From assembly GCA_913009655.1 (NCBI GenBank), contig CAJVWI010000008.1, forward strand, positions 21,098-85,097: a stretch of 64,000 bases of DNA, written 5' to 3'. The position numbers were made by a program, and so were the translations under genes. Within the stretch, counting starts at the first letter, position 1; the number at the start of each line of letters is the position of its first letter. The notes beneath the pieces were generated by a model. The model saw nothing but the letters and a program-made list of their open reading frames with translations, was not told where the DNA came from and ran no database searches. Positions 17,615-28,000 of this stretch are shown in pieces. The DNA is from an uncultured Cryomorphaceae bacterium (GTDB lineage: Bacteria > Bacteroidota > Bacteroidia > Flavobacteriales > Schleiferiaceae).

Positions 17615-19348
17615 ATGAGCGAAAAAATAGATATATCAGCTTACAATCGGGCATTAGATTGGATAGAAAGCTCAATTGACGATTCGGATAAACTAATTAT
17701 CAAAGACTGGCTTGTTAGCGACCCTAAGACTCTAAACGAATCCTTCTATAAGGATCTAGAATTTGGAACTGGAGGGATTCGTGGTCTAATGCGTCTGGGA
17801 TCAAACGGAGTCAATAAGTATACTTTAGGATTAGCTACTCAAGGACTATCAAATTATTTGAATCTCAAAATAAGTGAAAAACCTAAAGTTGCCATAGCTT
17901 ATGATTCAAGAAATAATAGTGAAACATTTGCTGACGAAGTATCCAAGGTTTTAAGAGCTAATAATATTGATGTTTTTCTATTCTCTGATTTGAGACCTAC
18001 TCCTCAACTAAGCTATGCGGTAAGATCCTTATCATGCAATGCGGGAATAGTAATTACAGCATCTCACAATCCAAAAGAATACAATGGCTTTAAGGTTTAT
18101 TGGTCTGATGGTGGACAACTAGTCGCTCCCCAGGATCAAGAAATTTTAACTTGTGTAAAGAATTTAAAAGTATCTGATATTAAATGGAATGGGGGAAATG
18201 GAGAAATTAATTATTTAGGTAAAGAGATCGACGATAGTTACCTTAAAAATATTGAAAAACTATCTCTAAACCCTGTATCTCACTCGAATATTAAGCTTGT
18301 TTTCACATCTCTCCACGGCACTGCCATTACACTGTTACCTCAAGTTCTCCAAAGTTTTGGTTTTAAAAATGTTCATATCCTTGAATCTCAAAAAAAACCT
18401 GATGGGGACTTTCCTACAGTTATATCGCCAAACCCTGAGGAGGCCGAAGCTTTAGATCTTGCTTTACAAAAAGCTCGAGAAATTGATGCAGACATGGTAA
18501 TTGGATGTGATCCTGATTCTGACCGAGTTGGTATAGCAGTAAGAGACCATCAAAATGAATTAATTCTCCTTAATGGAAATCAAACCGCAGCAGTTCTTTT
18601 TGATTATATTTTAAAACAAAAAAGAATTTCAAACTCCCTGCCAAAAAACGGATTTGTAGCATCTACTGTCGTTACATCCGCTCTGCTTGGGGACATAGCA
18701 AAATCTTACAGTATACCGGTTTATAATACCTTAACGGGCTTCAAATGGATAGCAGAATTAATCAACAAATTAGAAGGAGAAAAAGAATTTATCATTGGTG
18801 GTGAAGAATCTTACGGCTACTTAATTGGAAGCTTTGTTCGAGATAAAGATGCGATCTCAGCATCCGCTCTACTGGCAGAGGCGGCCTCATGGTATTTAGA
18901 TCAAGGGTTAAGCTTTTACAGCCAGTTAATGAATATTTATGCAGTACATGGCACTCACGAAGACTCTCTTTTTAGTGTAATCAAAAAAGGCCAAAAAGGT
19001 GCACAAGAAATTCAAGAAATCATGTCCAGACTGAGGGAAAACCCTCCTAAAGAAATAGGCACACATCTTGTCAATGAAATATCTGACTTTAAAACAAGTA
19101 AATGCACAAATATCTCATTGGGTACTGATAAAATAATCGACCTACCAATATCTAATGTGCTGCAATTCAGGCTAAATAATGGAGATAGAATTACAGTACG
19201 CCCAAGTGGAACAGAACCCAAAATAAAATACTATTTTAATACAAAGGGAGCCCCACTAAATCTTACCGAGGAAAATAGCTATGAGATCATTCGTGCAGAG
19301 CTAAGGCATAGAATAGAATTATACAAATCAATCGTTGCGGATTTTTAA
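17615..19348 (+). CDS. phosphohexomutase (phosphoglucomutase/phosphomannomutase family)
   Basis: A 577-residue long-form phosphohexomutase. Motifs are FGTGGIRG (50-57), active-site phosphoserine S150 in TASHNPKEYNG, Mg loop DPDSDR at about 299-304, sugar-binding GGEESYG at about 401, and phosphate loop RPSGTEPK. The long form with GTGGIRG and GGEESYG resembles PgcA-type phosphoglucomutases and phosphopentomutase-like enzymes. The likely reaction is glucose-1-P/glucose-6-P interconversion, but substrate cannot be set from sequence. It is distinct from GlmM at 1822, so the window has two members of the superfamily. Confidence 0.9.
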   Translation: MSEKIDISAYNRALDWIESSIDDSDKLIIKDWLVSDPKTLNESFYKDLEFGTGGIRGLMRLGSNGVNKYTLGLATQGLSNYLNLKISEKPKVAIAYDSRNNSETFADEVSKVLRANNIDVFLFSDLRPTPQLSYAVRSLSCNAGIVITASHNPKEYNGFKVYWSDGGQLVAPQDQEILTCVKNLKVSDIKWNGGNGEINYLGKEIDDSYLKNIEKLSLNPVSHSNIKLVFTSLHGTAITLLPQVLQSFGFKNVHILESQKKPDGDFPTVISPNPEEAEALDLALQKAREIDADMVIGCDPDSDRVGIAVRDHQNELILLNGNQTAAVLFDYILKQKRISNSLPKNGFVASTVVTSALLGDIAKSYSIPVYNTLTGFKWIAELINKLEGEKEFIIGGEESYGYLIGSFVRDKDAISASALLAEAASWYLDQGLSFYSQLMNIYAVHGTHEDSLFSVIKKGQKGAQEIQEIMSRLRENPPKEIGTHLVNEISDFKTSKCTNISLGTDKIIDLPISNVLQFRLNNGDRITVRPSGTEPKIKYYFNTKGAPLNLTEENSYEIIRAELRHRIELYKSIVADF

Positions 19349-19357
19349 TTAACTAAG

Positions 19358-20671
19358 ATGAAAACATATCTAACCCATAAATTGCGGCGATATTTTTGGA
19401 TATCAATTGGATCAGCAATTATTCCGGGATTTTTTTATGTTTCTTATTTGAAAAAGATAAATGATTCATTGGATACGTTAAGCCTTCAGAGCAAAACTCA
19501 ATTATGGAATGCTGAAATCAAATTTAGTGATGAGCATAGCTTAAAATTTCAAGTTGAAACGGTAAAATCTGATACATCATCATACTTTAATGATATCATT
19601 ATTGTAAATGGAGATGAAAGACTATTTCTTAAACACCATAAGCAAGTAGGAGATCTCGGGAAATCTATTTGGCAATTCCCATTCCAATCAGAATTGCATC
19701 TTGATAACTCAAAAGAACTGAAAGGTTATTTTATTAATATTGAAACGAAGGAAAGCTATCCTTTTACTTCCTCATTAGCTATTATTTCAAAAGAAAATAA
19801 ATTAGAAAAAGTAAATCGTTTTCCAGCAAATGAATTCAAGAAGAAATCAAACAAAAACATATTTCCTTTCGCCAAAAGGTTTGCAATAAAATTAAGATCA
19901 AACTCAGAGAGTTCTAAATCAGCGATTGGTGAATTTATTAATAAACCAAATTCAAATGAATACTATGGATCTATACTGACCGAAACTGGAGATTATCGAT
20001 ACCTAGCTGGAAATCGATATGGAAATAAACTTTTCTTGAGCACATTTGATGGGGTTCATGCTTATACATTTTTCATTGACATCAAAGAAAATGGAAGTAT
20101 TACAGGAAGACATTTTAGTGGAGCTGGTTATTCAGAACCGTTTATTGGGATTAGTGATAGCGTGTCAAAACTTCGAAACCCTAATGGAATAACTTTAGGT
20201 AAAGAAAATTCAAAAGTTGATTTAAAGCTACCTGAATATAAAACGGGAGAAATTATGCACCTAATAACTGGGCGCGGCAATGTTACTTTAATCCAAGTAA
20301 TGGGTAGCTGGTGTCCAAATTGTCTGGACGAATCAGCATTTTTTAAAGAGCTTACGGTTTATAATGACCTAGACATTTATGCATTGGCATTTGAAAAAAG
20401 TTCCGATCGTGAAGAATGTATTTCTGCAATTAAAAAAGTTGTAGATTATTTAGACCTAAACTACCCTATTCTTTTCGCGGGAAAGGCCGAAAGTGGTGCT
20501 GTAGAAGACATTCTACCGATAAAAAATTTCATTTCTTACCCAACATATCTTTTATATGATCGAAAAGGAAAGCTCATTGAGGTTCATGCTGGGTTTTCCG
20601 GACCTGCAACTCAAGGATATAATGATTTCACCGAGAAACTTCGTTCAAAAATTCAAGACTTATTGGATTAA
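19358..20671 (+). CDS. membrane-anchored thioredoxin-fold (TlpA-like) protein
   Basis: A 437-residue protein with one N-terminal hydrophobic segment (about 13-31; signal anchor), a beta-rich region of unknown fold (about 50-280), and a C-terminal thioredoxin-like domain (about 290-430) with redox pair C319/C322 in GSWCPNC and the cis-proline in SYPTYLLYDRKG. This layout matches Bacteroidota TlpA-family thiol-disulfide oxidoreductases with a DUF4369-like N-terminal part. It should act in the periplasm. It lies 9 bp after the phosphohexomutase and 5 bp before the cysteine-cluster gene. Its partner is unknown. Confidence 0.82.
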   Translation: MKTYLTHKLRRYFWISIGSAIIPGFFYVSYLKKINDSLDTLSLQSKTQLWNAEIKFSDEHSLKFQVETVKSDTSSYFNDIIIVNGDERLFLKHHKQVGDLGKSIWQFPFQSELHLDNSKELKGYFINIETKESYPFTSSLAIISKENKLEKVNRFPANEFKKKSNKNIFPFAKRFAIKLRSNSESSKSAIGEFINKPNSNEYYGSILTETGDYRYLAGNRYGNKLFLSTFDGVHAYTFFIDIKENGSITGRHFSGAGYSEPFIGISDSVSKLRNPNGITLGKENSKVDLKLPEYKTGEIMHLITGRGNVTLIQVMGSWCPNCLDESAFFKELTVYNDLDIYALAFEKSSDREECISAIKKVVDYLDLNYPILFAGKAESGAVEDILPIKNFISYPTYLLYDRKGKLIEVHAGFSGPATQGYNDFTEKLRSKIQDLLD

Positions 20672-20676
20672 AAATT

Positions 20677-21174
20677 ATGAGTAGCCAGATTCAATCTAAA
20701 AACAAGTTCTTCCAAAGTTTAAAAAATCAGAACACTAGAACGCTCGATAAGGTTATTCATGAATTACATGACGATGTTTTTAAAAAAATTGATTGTTTAA
20801 ATTGCGCCAACTGCTGCAAGACAACTGGACCATTATGGACAGCTAAAGATCGAGATAGAGTAGCAAAACATCTAAAAGTAAAAACTACAGAATTTGAAAA
20901 CTCCTACCTAAAAATAGATGAAGAAGGTGATTATGTTTTACAACAGCTTCCGTGTCCCTTTTTAGAGAATGATAATCGATGTGGTATTTATAAAATCAGA
21001 CCCAAAGCATGTGCTGAATATCCCCATACCAAAAGACCTAAGCAAAAACAAATACTGCATTTAACCCAGATTAATCAAAGCATTTGTCCAGCAGTTGAGA
21101 GTATCGTCGATCAGATGGAGTTTATATTTTCAAAAAACGCAAAGAAAGGATTGCAGAAAAGATTAAAACGATAA
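20677..21174 (+). CDS. YkgJ-family cysteine cluster protein
   Basis: A 165-residue protein with the cysteine pattern C40-x2-C43-x2-CC46/47, then C93, C102 and C112, in the order seen in the YkgJ/UPF0153 family (putative zinc- or Fe-S-chelating). No signal peptide, so probably cytoplasmic. The biochemical role of this family is not settled. The last 53 bp overlap the 3' end of the convergent symporter gene; the overlapping residues are a Lys/Arg-rich tail outside the cysteine core. Confidence 0.85.
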   Translation: MSSQIQSKNKFFQSLKNQNTRTLDKVIHELHDDVFKKIDCLNCANCCKTTGPLWTAKDRDRVAKHLKVKTTEFENSYLKIDEEGDYVLQQLPCPFLENDNRCGIYKIRPKACAEYPHTKRPKQKQILHLTQINQSICPAVESIVDQMEFIFSKNAKKGLQKRLKR

Positions 21175-22810
21175 AACAACCGATTAGATTATACCATAAA
21201 TATCCTAATTGTATAAAATCATACTGATTCAATAAATGCAATAGCATAACTGAGAATTGTGCTATTATCCCTGCAATAAAAACTGCATTTTTTTTTAGTT
21301 TTGGAAAGATCCAAGCACAAGCAAACAATCCCAACATTGGACCATAAAAAAGAGATCCAATTATATTAACTAATTGAATTAAATTTTCCGATAAAGAGGC
21401 ACTTAGAGCGACAATTAATGCAACAATACCCCAAAATGCTGTTAATATTCTTGAAGCATGAATCGTCGTTTCTTGGTGAAACCCAAACGCCTGTTTAAAA
21501 TCAACAATAGATGTTGCAGAAAGTGCATTTAATTCCGCACTGCAACTAGACATAGCTCCAGATAAAATAACTGCCAATAGTAGTCCCAAAATACCAACAG
21601 GGAGACTTTTTAGGGCCCACCCTAAAAACACATAATCTGTGTCTTTTGTCTCTATACCCGGGAAACGAGATCTAATAACAGATTCCGCACTAGTTTTTAG
21701 TGAGTCACGTCTTTGATCAAGCAGTATCAGATTATTTTGATATTGATTATTTGACCCAGATGCTTGCTTAGAAAAATCACTTGCATTTTTCTTTCTCAAC
21801 AGAATCATGTTTTCCCATGAAGCATTGATATTTTTAACCTCTGGAGAAGTAATCTGATTCCATTTTGATTTTACTGAGGGATTATGCCAGATAGGTTCTT
21901 GGGAAAAATGCATAGTGGTAAATAGAAGTAAACCTAAACCTAAAATAAACAATTGCATTGGGATTTTTATAATTGCTGTAAAACCTAGACCAATTCTTAT
22001 TTCTCTCATACTCCTCCCACCCAGATACCTACCAACCTGACTTTGATCTGTGCCAAAATATGCCATTGCCAAAAAGAAACCACCAGCAAGGCCTGACCAA
22101 ACGGTATATCTACTTGATGGATCTATAGACCAGTCTAAAATCTGAGTTCTATTATAAACTTCCATTAAATCCCATGATTCTGACAAACCTATATTAGTGG
22201 GCAATTCATTTAGCAATACAAAACCAGCGGCGAAGAGTCCACAAAAAACTACAAGCATTTGAAAAGATTGCGTTACTCCAACTGCCTTGTAACCCCCAAA
22301 AACAGTATATAAAATAACTATTGCGCCGGTAATTATAATTGTTAGATTTAAACTCCACCCAAATACAGCTGAAAGCACAATACCAGGAGCATATAATGTA
22401 ATACCTGCGGATAAACTTCTAGACAATAAGAATAGGCTTGCGGCCAACCACCGAACCCTATTCCCAAATACTTTTTCTAAAAACGAGTATGCAGTCATAA
22501 CGCCTGACTTCATATATCTAGGAATTATAAAAAGTCCTATGATAAGCAGGGCTATGGGCATACCAAAATAAAACTGCACAAATCTAAGCCCATCAGAAAA
22601 CCCTTGTCCAGGAGTAGAAATAAAAGTTATTGCTGATGCCTGAGTAGCTATTATGCCCAATCCGATGGTGATCCAATGACTTTCTTTTTTACCCACCAGA
22701 AACTCGCTACCCGAAGCGTTCTTTCTAGTTTTCCAAACACCCATAAACACAATAGCCCCCAAAGTACCTATGAGTGTTATCCAGTCAAAATAAGTTATGC
22801 TATTTCCCAT
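21122..22810 (-). CDS. sodium/solute symporter family transporter
   Basis: From ATG 22810 (MGNSITYFDW) the protein has 562 residues and about 13 transmembrane helices of the SSS/SGLT type. Family signs are 'TQASAITFISTPGQGF' in TM2-3, 'VFGGYKAVGVTQ', and 'SGAMSSCSAELNALSATSIVDF', where the Ser/Thr cluster forms the sodium site. A hydrophilic loop of about 90 residues precedes the Na2-site helix and is absent from the second symporter at 30655. A TTG at 22819 is an alternative start. The start overlaps the stop of the PIG-L gene by 11 bp, so the substrate may be the product of that enzyme; this is inference. Confidence 0.88.
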   Translation of the reverse strand: MGNSITYFDWITLIGTLGAIVFMGVWKTRKNASGSEFLVGKKESHWITIGLGIIATQASAITFISTPGQGFSDGLRFVQFYFGMPIALLIIGLFIIPRYMKSGVMTAYSFLEKVFGNRVRWLAASLFLLSRSLSAGITLYAPGIVLSAVFGWSLNLTIIITGAIVILYTVFGGYKAVGVTQSFQMLVVFCGLFAAGFVLLNELPTNIGLSESWDLMEVYNRTQILDWSIDPSSRYTVWSGLAGGFFLAMAYFGTDQSQVGRYLGGRSMREIRIGLGFTAIIKIPMQLFILGLGLLLFTTMHFSQEPIWHNPSVKSKWNQITSPEVKNINASWENMILLRKKNASDFSKQASGSNNQYQNNLILLDQRRDSLKTSAESVIRSRFPGIETKDTDYVFLGWALKSLPVGILGLLLAVILSGAMSSCSAELNALSATSIVDFKQAFGFHQETTIHASRILTAFWGIVALIVALSASLSENLIQLVNIIGSLFYGPMLGLFACAWIFPKLKKNAVFIAGIIAQFSVMLLHLLNQYDFIQLGYLWYNLIGCFIVLIFSAILSLRFLKI

Positions 22811-24989
22811 GCCCAACAAGGTTCGCTAAAATCCTGTATGCACCAGGAACGCCCTCTCTCCATTGGCGAAAAAGTGAAAGGCCGCAATAAGTAACAGTGC
22901 CTTCACCAAAGTCAGAAACAATCCAAGCACCTCTTTTGTCGACCTCTCCAGGGTCACTCCATGAAATTAATGGTTCAAATGAAGAATCCCAAGAACTAGC
23001 AAAGTATAAACCTCTCTCTTGAACCCAGCCTTCAAAATCTTTTCTATTTAATTCATTCGGGGAATTCATTTGTAAATGGCTTTTAACCAAAAACTCAGGA
23101 TCAGCAGTCTCAATGGTCACTCTATCTCTACCTAAATCAAATTGGACAGGACCTATTTTCTTTAAAACTCTATCTCGACTTGCGGTATTATACTGAATAA
23201 CTAAGCGACCACCTTTTGAAACATAGTCCTCAATGACATCCTGAGATGCCTTTAGGCCAACATTTACGTTATATGCCCTTATTCCAATAACTAACGCATC
23301 TAAGTCTTTTAATTTTCCCCAAGTTAGATGTGACGCTTCCAAATCAACAACTGACATACCCATTTGCCGCATGGCCATCGGTGCATCATCACCGACACCT
23401 TTTATGTATCCGATTCTAAGTTCTGGCAATTCCATGGGAATATATCTTAACGGCAATGAACCATCAAGCCAGACCTCTTGGTTCGGAATATGGTTGTATC
23501 GAAGCTTTACGGCTCTTTGAATCACTTGACCATTATCTTTGTTACGGATAACCAGATCGCCTGATTGAGCATTGCTACTGGGCTCAAGATAAAATTGCAA
23601 ATGATAAACATTTTGTTCAGGGCGAAAACTAATAGAAGTAGATTCTTCATTTTTAGTTTTTACACTCCACCCTTTTGGCACTTCAAAATCAAGATTTAGG
23701 CTTTTCTTTTTACCCCATCGAAAAATAGAAAGATCAACTTTACGAATATTTTGGTTTACAAAAACAATGCAAGGCATATAATAATTAATACTAAATGAAT
23801 TTGCCTTTTGGACTGGTCGCCTTAGCTCGCCTAAAACCCTATCAGAAGTAACATGATCCGGCCATAATTTTAATATACTCTCTTCTCCCGTTTGTTCATT
23901 TTTAAATAAAATACTCTTTTCTTCTAAAGATTTTAGTTCAAACGGTATGATAACTTTTGAGCGCGTTTCAAGTTTCTGCTGCTTCTCTAAATGAGGGTCA
24001 TCAGAATTTAAAATTTTAAAACTAAAGTCTTTTTCTGACTCATGGTATATTTCAATTTCAGTATTCAGACTTTCTCCTTCAATGAAATTTGGACTTTCCG
24101 CTCTAAAGTCCACATAAATTCCTTGTAAATTAATAACATCTTTAGTTTTTGACTTCAAATATCTGTCAGTCCATTTGACCGATTCCCCGGATAATAGCTT
24201 TAGGTATTCTTTTCTAAACCCTCTATCGATTTTCCCAGCAAAACCCTGAGATTTATGCATTCCTCTGGCTTGGGTACCTATTTGTAGGGAGGATTTACCT
24301 ATTTCTGGAATAAACCCTCCTATCTCAATCATTTGAATAGAGTCATTCAAGTAATAATCATCAAGATTCTTCAACCACCACGAAGAAGTATTCCAATAAA
24401 CGGCTTTGGGATAATATCCCGTATCGTTTGCCCCTAACCGGACTTTATCAAATGCCTTTAAGGCCAGTACTGCAGAAGCTGAATGATGACCATGGCCTGC
24501 TCTCTTATCTGGCGGGAATCGAGTTACAATAACATCTGGCTTGAACTCCATTATAACAGATTCTATTCGATTTAATAATTCATCTTCGTTCCATTTATAA
24601 AGAGTTTCATCCGTGGACTTAGAGTATCCAAAATCCAAAGCCCCTCCAAAAAATTGTTTCGCTCCATCAATTTTTCTCGCAGCAAGAAGCTCATTAGACC
24701 TTATTACACCTAGAGCTTCACCTAACTCGGGGCCAAGCATATTTTGGCCACCTTCTCCCCTGGTAAGACTTAAATACGCTACATCATACCCATTATATTT
24801 GGACCAATGAGCAATTAATCTTGTATTCTCATCATCAGGATGTGCAGCGAGATACAAAATCCTATAATCCTGAGATCTCTCATTAAGCGCCAATTCACCA
24901 TTAGATGGGGAGACATAATGTCCATAAGTTTGACATTGTAATGAACTTATGAGACCTATGGATGTTAAAAAATATATAATCAAATGCAT
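22800..24989 (-). CDS. secreted PIG-L family deacetylase with C-terminal ThuA/GATase-like domain
   Basis: From ATG 24989 the protein has 729 residues and starts with a signal peptide (MHLIIYFLTSIGLISSLQCQ); a TTG at 25004 would add five charged residues and is less likely. The PIG-L/LmbE domain (about 40-290) has the metal motif AHPDDE (49-54) and GHGHHSA at about 165-171. A middle beta-rich region (about 300-530) follows. The C-terminal part (about 535-729) has a Rossmann-like pattern, 'LDALVIGIRAYN' and 'YVSKGGRLVIQYN', like ThuA/GATase-like domains. PIG-L enzymes remove N-acyl groups from amino sugars, so a periplasmic amino-glycan substrate is likely. Coupled to the downstream symporter. 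Confidence 0.85.
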   Translation of the reverse strand: MHLIIYFLTSIGLISSLQCQTYGHYVSPSNGELALNERSQDYRILYLAAHPDDENTRLIAHWSKYNGYDVAYLSLTRGEGGQNMLGPELGEALGVIRSNELLAARKIDGAKQFFGGALDFGYSKSTDETLYKWNEDELLNRIESVIMEFKPDVIVTRFPPDKRAGHGHHSASAVLALKAFDKVRLGANDTGYYPKAVYWNTSSWWLKNLDDYYLNDSIQMIEIGGFIPEIGKSSLQIGTQARGMHKSQGFAGKIDRGFRKEYLKLLSGESVKWTDRYLKSKTKDVINLQGIYVDFRAESPNFIEGESLNTEIEIYHESEKDFSFKILNSDDPHLEKQQKLETRSKVIIPFELKSLEEKSILFKNEQTGEESILKLWPDHVTSDRVLGELRRPVQKANSFSINYYMPCIVFVNQNIRKVDLSIFRWGKKKSLNLDFEVPKGWSVKTKNEESTSISFRPEQNVYHLQFYLEPSSNAQSGDLVIRNKDNGQVIQRAVKLRYNHIPNQEVWLDGSLPLRYIPMELPELRIGYIKGVGDDAPMAMRQMGMSVVDLEASHLTWGKLKDLDALVIGIRAYNVNVGLKASQDVIEDYVSKGGRLVIQYNTASRDRVLKKIGPVQFDLGRDRVTIETADPEFLVKSHLQMNSPNELNRKDFEGWVQERGLYFASSWDSSFEPLISWSDPGEVDKRGAWIVSDFGEGTVTYCGLSLFRQWREGVPGAYRILANLVGHGK

Positions 24990-25064
24990 ATGGTTTTCTT
25001 TCAAGTTTAAAATTAGATCAATGTAAAAAAAATCAATGTAGTTCGCATATATTAGTGGTCTCCA

Positions 25065-25072
25065 TAACCTTG
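25065..25072 (+). promoter_or_regulatory. weak candidate -7 element for the S8 peptidase gene
   Basis: TAACCTTG differs from TAnnTTTG at one position and lies 20 bp before the GTG start. TTCG at about 25052 is a poor -33 candidate. Position supports it; sequence match is modest. Confidence 0.25.
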
Positions 25073-25092
25073 AATGTTATTTACTCTATACC

Positions 25093-28000
25093 GTGAAAAA
25101 AATTTACACACTACTCTTACTTGCTTTTTCTTTTGTAAGTCAAGCACAGAATTCATCAGCATATCAATCAGTTGAGAACAATTCTCGTGTCATTTTTCAA
25201 TCTGGAACTTATTCATTGCCTTTATTGTCCGAAATTACAATTAAGAGTTTTAATAAATCTGAAAGAAATTTAGATAAAGTTGTTAGAATTATATCTTCAA
25301 AAAAACCCTTGAGCAAAAAGGCTTGGATAGAGTTAGAAGAAATGGGAGTTAAAAATATTGGATATCTTCCAATAAGTTCATATTTGGTTTTAATGCCAAA
25401 AACGAATAAAGAACTTCTTTTGGGGTTCAGGAAAAATGGTATTATCGGAATAGGTTCTCTCTTACCGGAAATGAAACTTTCAGAGCAGTTAGCTAGTGGG
25501 AATGTTCCTGAATACATTTGGGTAGGATCAAAATGGGAACTTTATATCGAGGGAATACCCTCAATCGATTGGTCCAATGTTATTGATGATTTAAATAACC
25601 TTGATATCGATATTTTAGGCACAGAATTCAAGGGGCTTAAAATTTTAATTTCACCAGAAGATGTTAATTCCCTAGCGAATCATCCTTTCATTACTTACAT
25701 CCAACAGAAAGAGGCTCCGGCTGAAACAGAGAATAAAATTGGAATTAAAAACCACAGATCAAATGCCTTAAGAGTTTCATACTTAGGAGGGCGGGATTAC
25801 GATGGAACTGGTGTTGTCGTAGGACACGGAGATGATGGAGATATTGTGCCTCATATTGACTTCACAGGTAGAATTCTAGCGAATAAATCCGGCCCCTCAA
25901 ATGGGGCTCATGGTGACCATGTTGCAGGAACAATAATGGGAGGGGGCAATTTGGATCCTGATGGTGAAGGTCAAGCTCCTGGATCAAAATTGGTATACTA
26001 TGACTATCCTGACAACTTAAATGACATTGATGTAGATTATAATTTGTACGGAATAAGAGTTACTGCATCTTCGTACTCTAATGGTTGTAATGCTGGATAT
26101 ACAGCATTTACGCGTCAGGTGGACTTAGATGCTATTCAGCACCCAAGCTTAACTCACGTCTTTTCTGCTGGAAATAATGGTAATTCTAATTGTAATTATG
26201 GCGCAGGGTCTGGCTGGGGAAATATAACTGGCGGCCACAAGCAGGGCAAAAATGTTTTGGCTACAGCAAATGTTACAGGAGCTGATATTATTGCTGGATC
26301 AAGCAGTAGAGGACCAGCTCATGATGGACGTATCAAGCCGGATATCGCAGCCCTAGGAACGAACGTATTCTCTTGTCTCGCTCCAAATGACTATCGTTCC
26401 ATCACGGGAACATCTATGGCATGTCCAGGAATAGCGGGCGTGATGGCTCAGCTCTATGATGCTTATAGGCAAAACAATAATGGAACTGACCCTGAAGGAG
26501 GTTTAATGAGATCTCTATTGACCAACAATGCAGATGATCTGGGAAATCCAGGCCCGGACTTTAAATACGGTTATGGCAGAGTAAATGGACTTAGGGCCGC
26601 AAAAGTTATCGAAATGGGTTGGTTTCATAAGGACAGTGTTGCGCAAGGCGAAACAGATACTGTTAGCATAAACGTTCCCTTAGGCAGTGGTATTGGAGAA
26701 CTTAGAGTGATGTTACATTGGACAGATCCTCAAGCTACTGTAAATGCTGGACGCGCATTGGTAAATGATTTAAATGCTACACTTAAATTAGATGCTGCAG
26801 CCTGGCTACCTTGGGTTTTAGACCCAACACCAAACGCAACGGCATTAAACTCAAATGCAGTTCGAGCCGTGGATAGTTTGAACAACTCTGAACAATTCAC
26901 TTTATCCCAGCCAACTGGAGGCACCTACAAATTATTAGTCAATGGAAATTCTATACCTGTTGGACCTCAAGAATACTGGGTTACTTGGACAATAGTAAAT
27001 AATGAAGTGGAGCTGACTTATCCAACTGGCGGAGAAGTAATACCCCCACTTACAACAATTCCTGTAAGATGGGATGCTCCGGATGGCACTGGGACTTTCA
27101 GTCTCGAATACAGCACTAATGGAGGAAATACTTTTACCCAATTTGCTACTGCATCTGCAACTAGCCGGCAGGCGAACTTTCTCACTCCCAACGGTGCAGG
27201 AGATAGCCTGGTATTCAAAGTGCAAAGGGGAACTCAGCAAGATTTGAGTGATACTCCCATTGGGCTTATTGGATATCCTGGAAATCTTCAACTTAATTGG
27301 GCTTGTCCCGACTCGTTCAATGTGAGCTGGAATTCAGTTAATAATGCTTCAGGTTATGTCGTTTATATATTAGGTCAAGAATACATGGATCCTATCGATA
27401 CAACTGCTAGCAACTCTTATACATTTTACAATATGAATCCATCCAATACAATATGGTGGAGTGTCGCCGCCTTAACCCCTGGAGGAAAGGCAGGCAAAAG
27501 AGCAGTTGCGGTTGAAAAAATACCAGGACTGCAAGGCTGCTTATTAACAAATGATGTTGTCATGACGTCAGTTTTAAGCCCTTCAGACAATATTCCAGAT
27601 TGTCAAAGTACCAGCAACTTACCAGTATCCATTTTAATTGAAAATGGTGGTTTAGACTCGGTATTTACTGTCCCAATGGCTTATCAGTTTGGTAGCAATC
27701 CAATTGTCAGAGATACAGCCTATGTAAGCTTAGCATCAACAAATACTCATGTATTCACATTTGACACAGCAGTAAACGTTAGTTTGATAGGATCGTATTC
27801 AATCAAAGTATGGATGGAGTCTTTAATTGATCAAAATAGATGGAATGATACATTGATTTCCTTCTTTGAAATAGTGCAATCTGACTCGACTTATGCAATG
27901 CCTTACGCTCAAAATTTTGATAGTTTTTCAACTTGCGCAACCAGTAATAACTGTGGTTCCACTATTTGTAATTTAAGTGGGCACATGACCAACTGGAACA

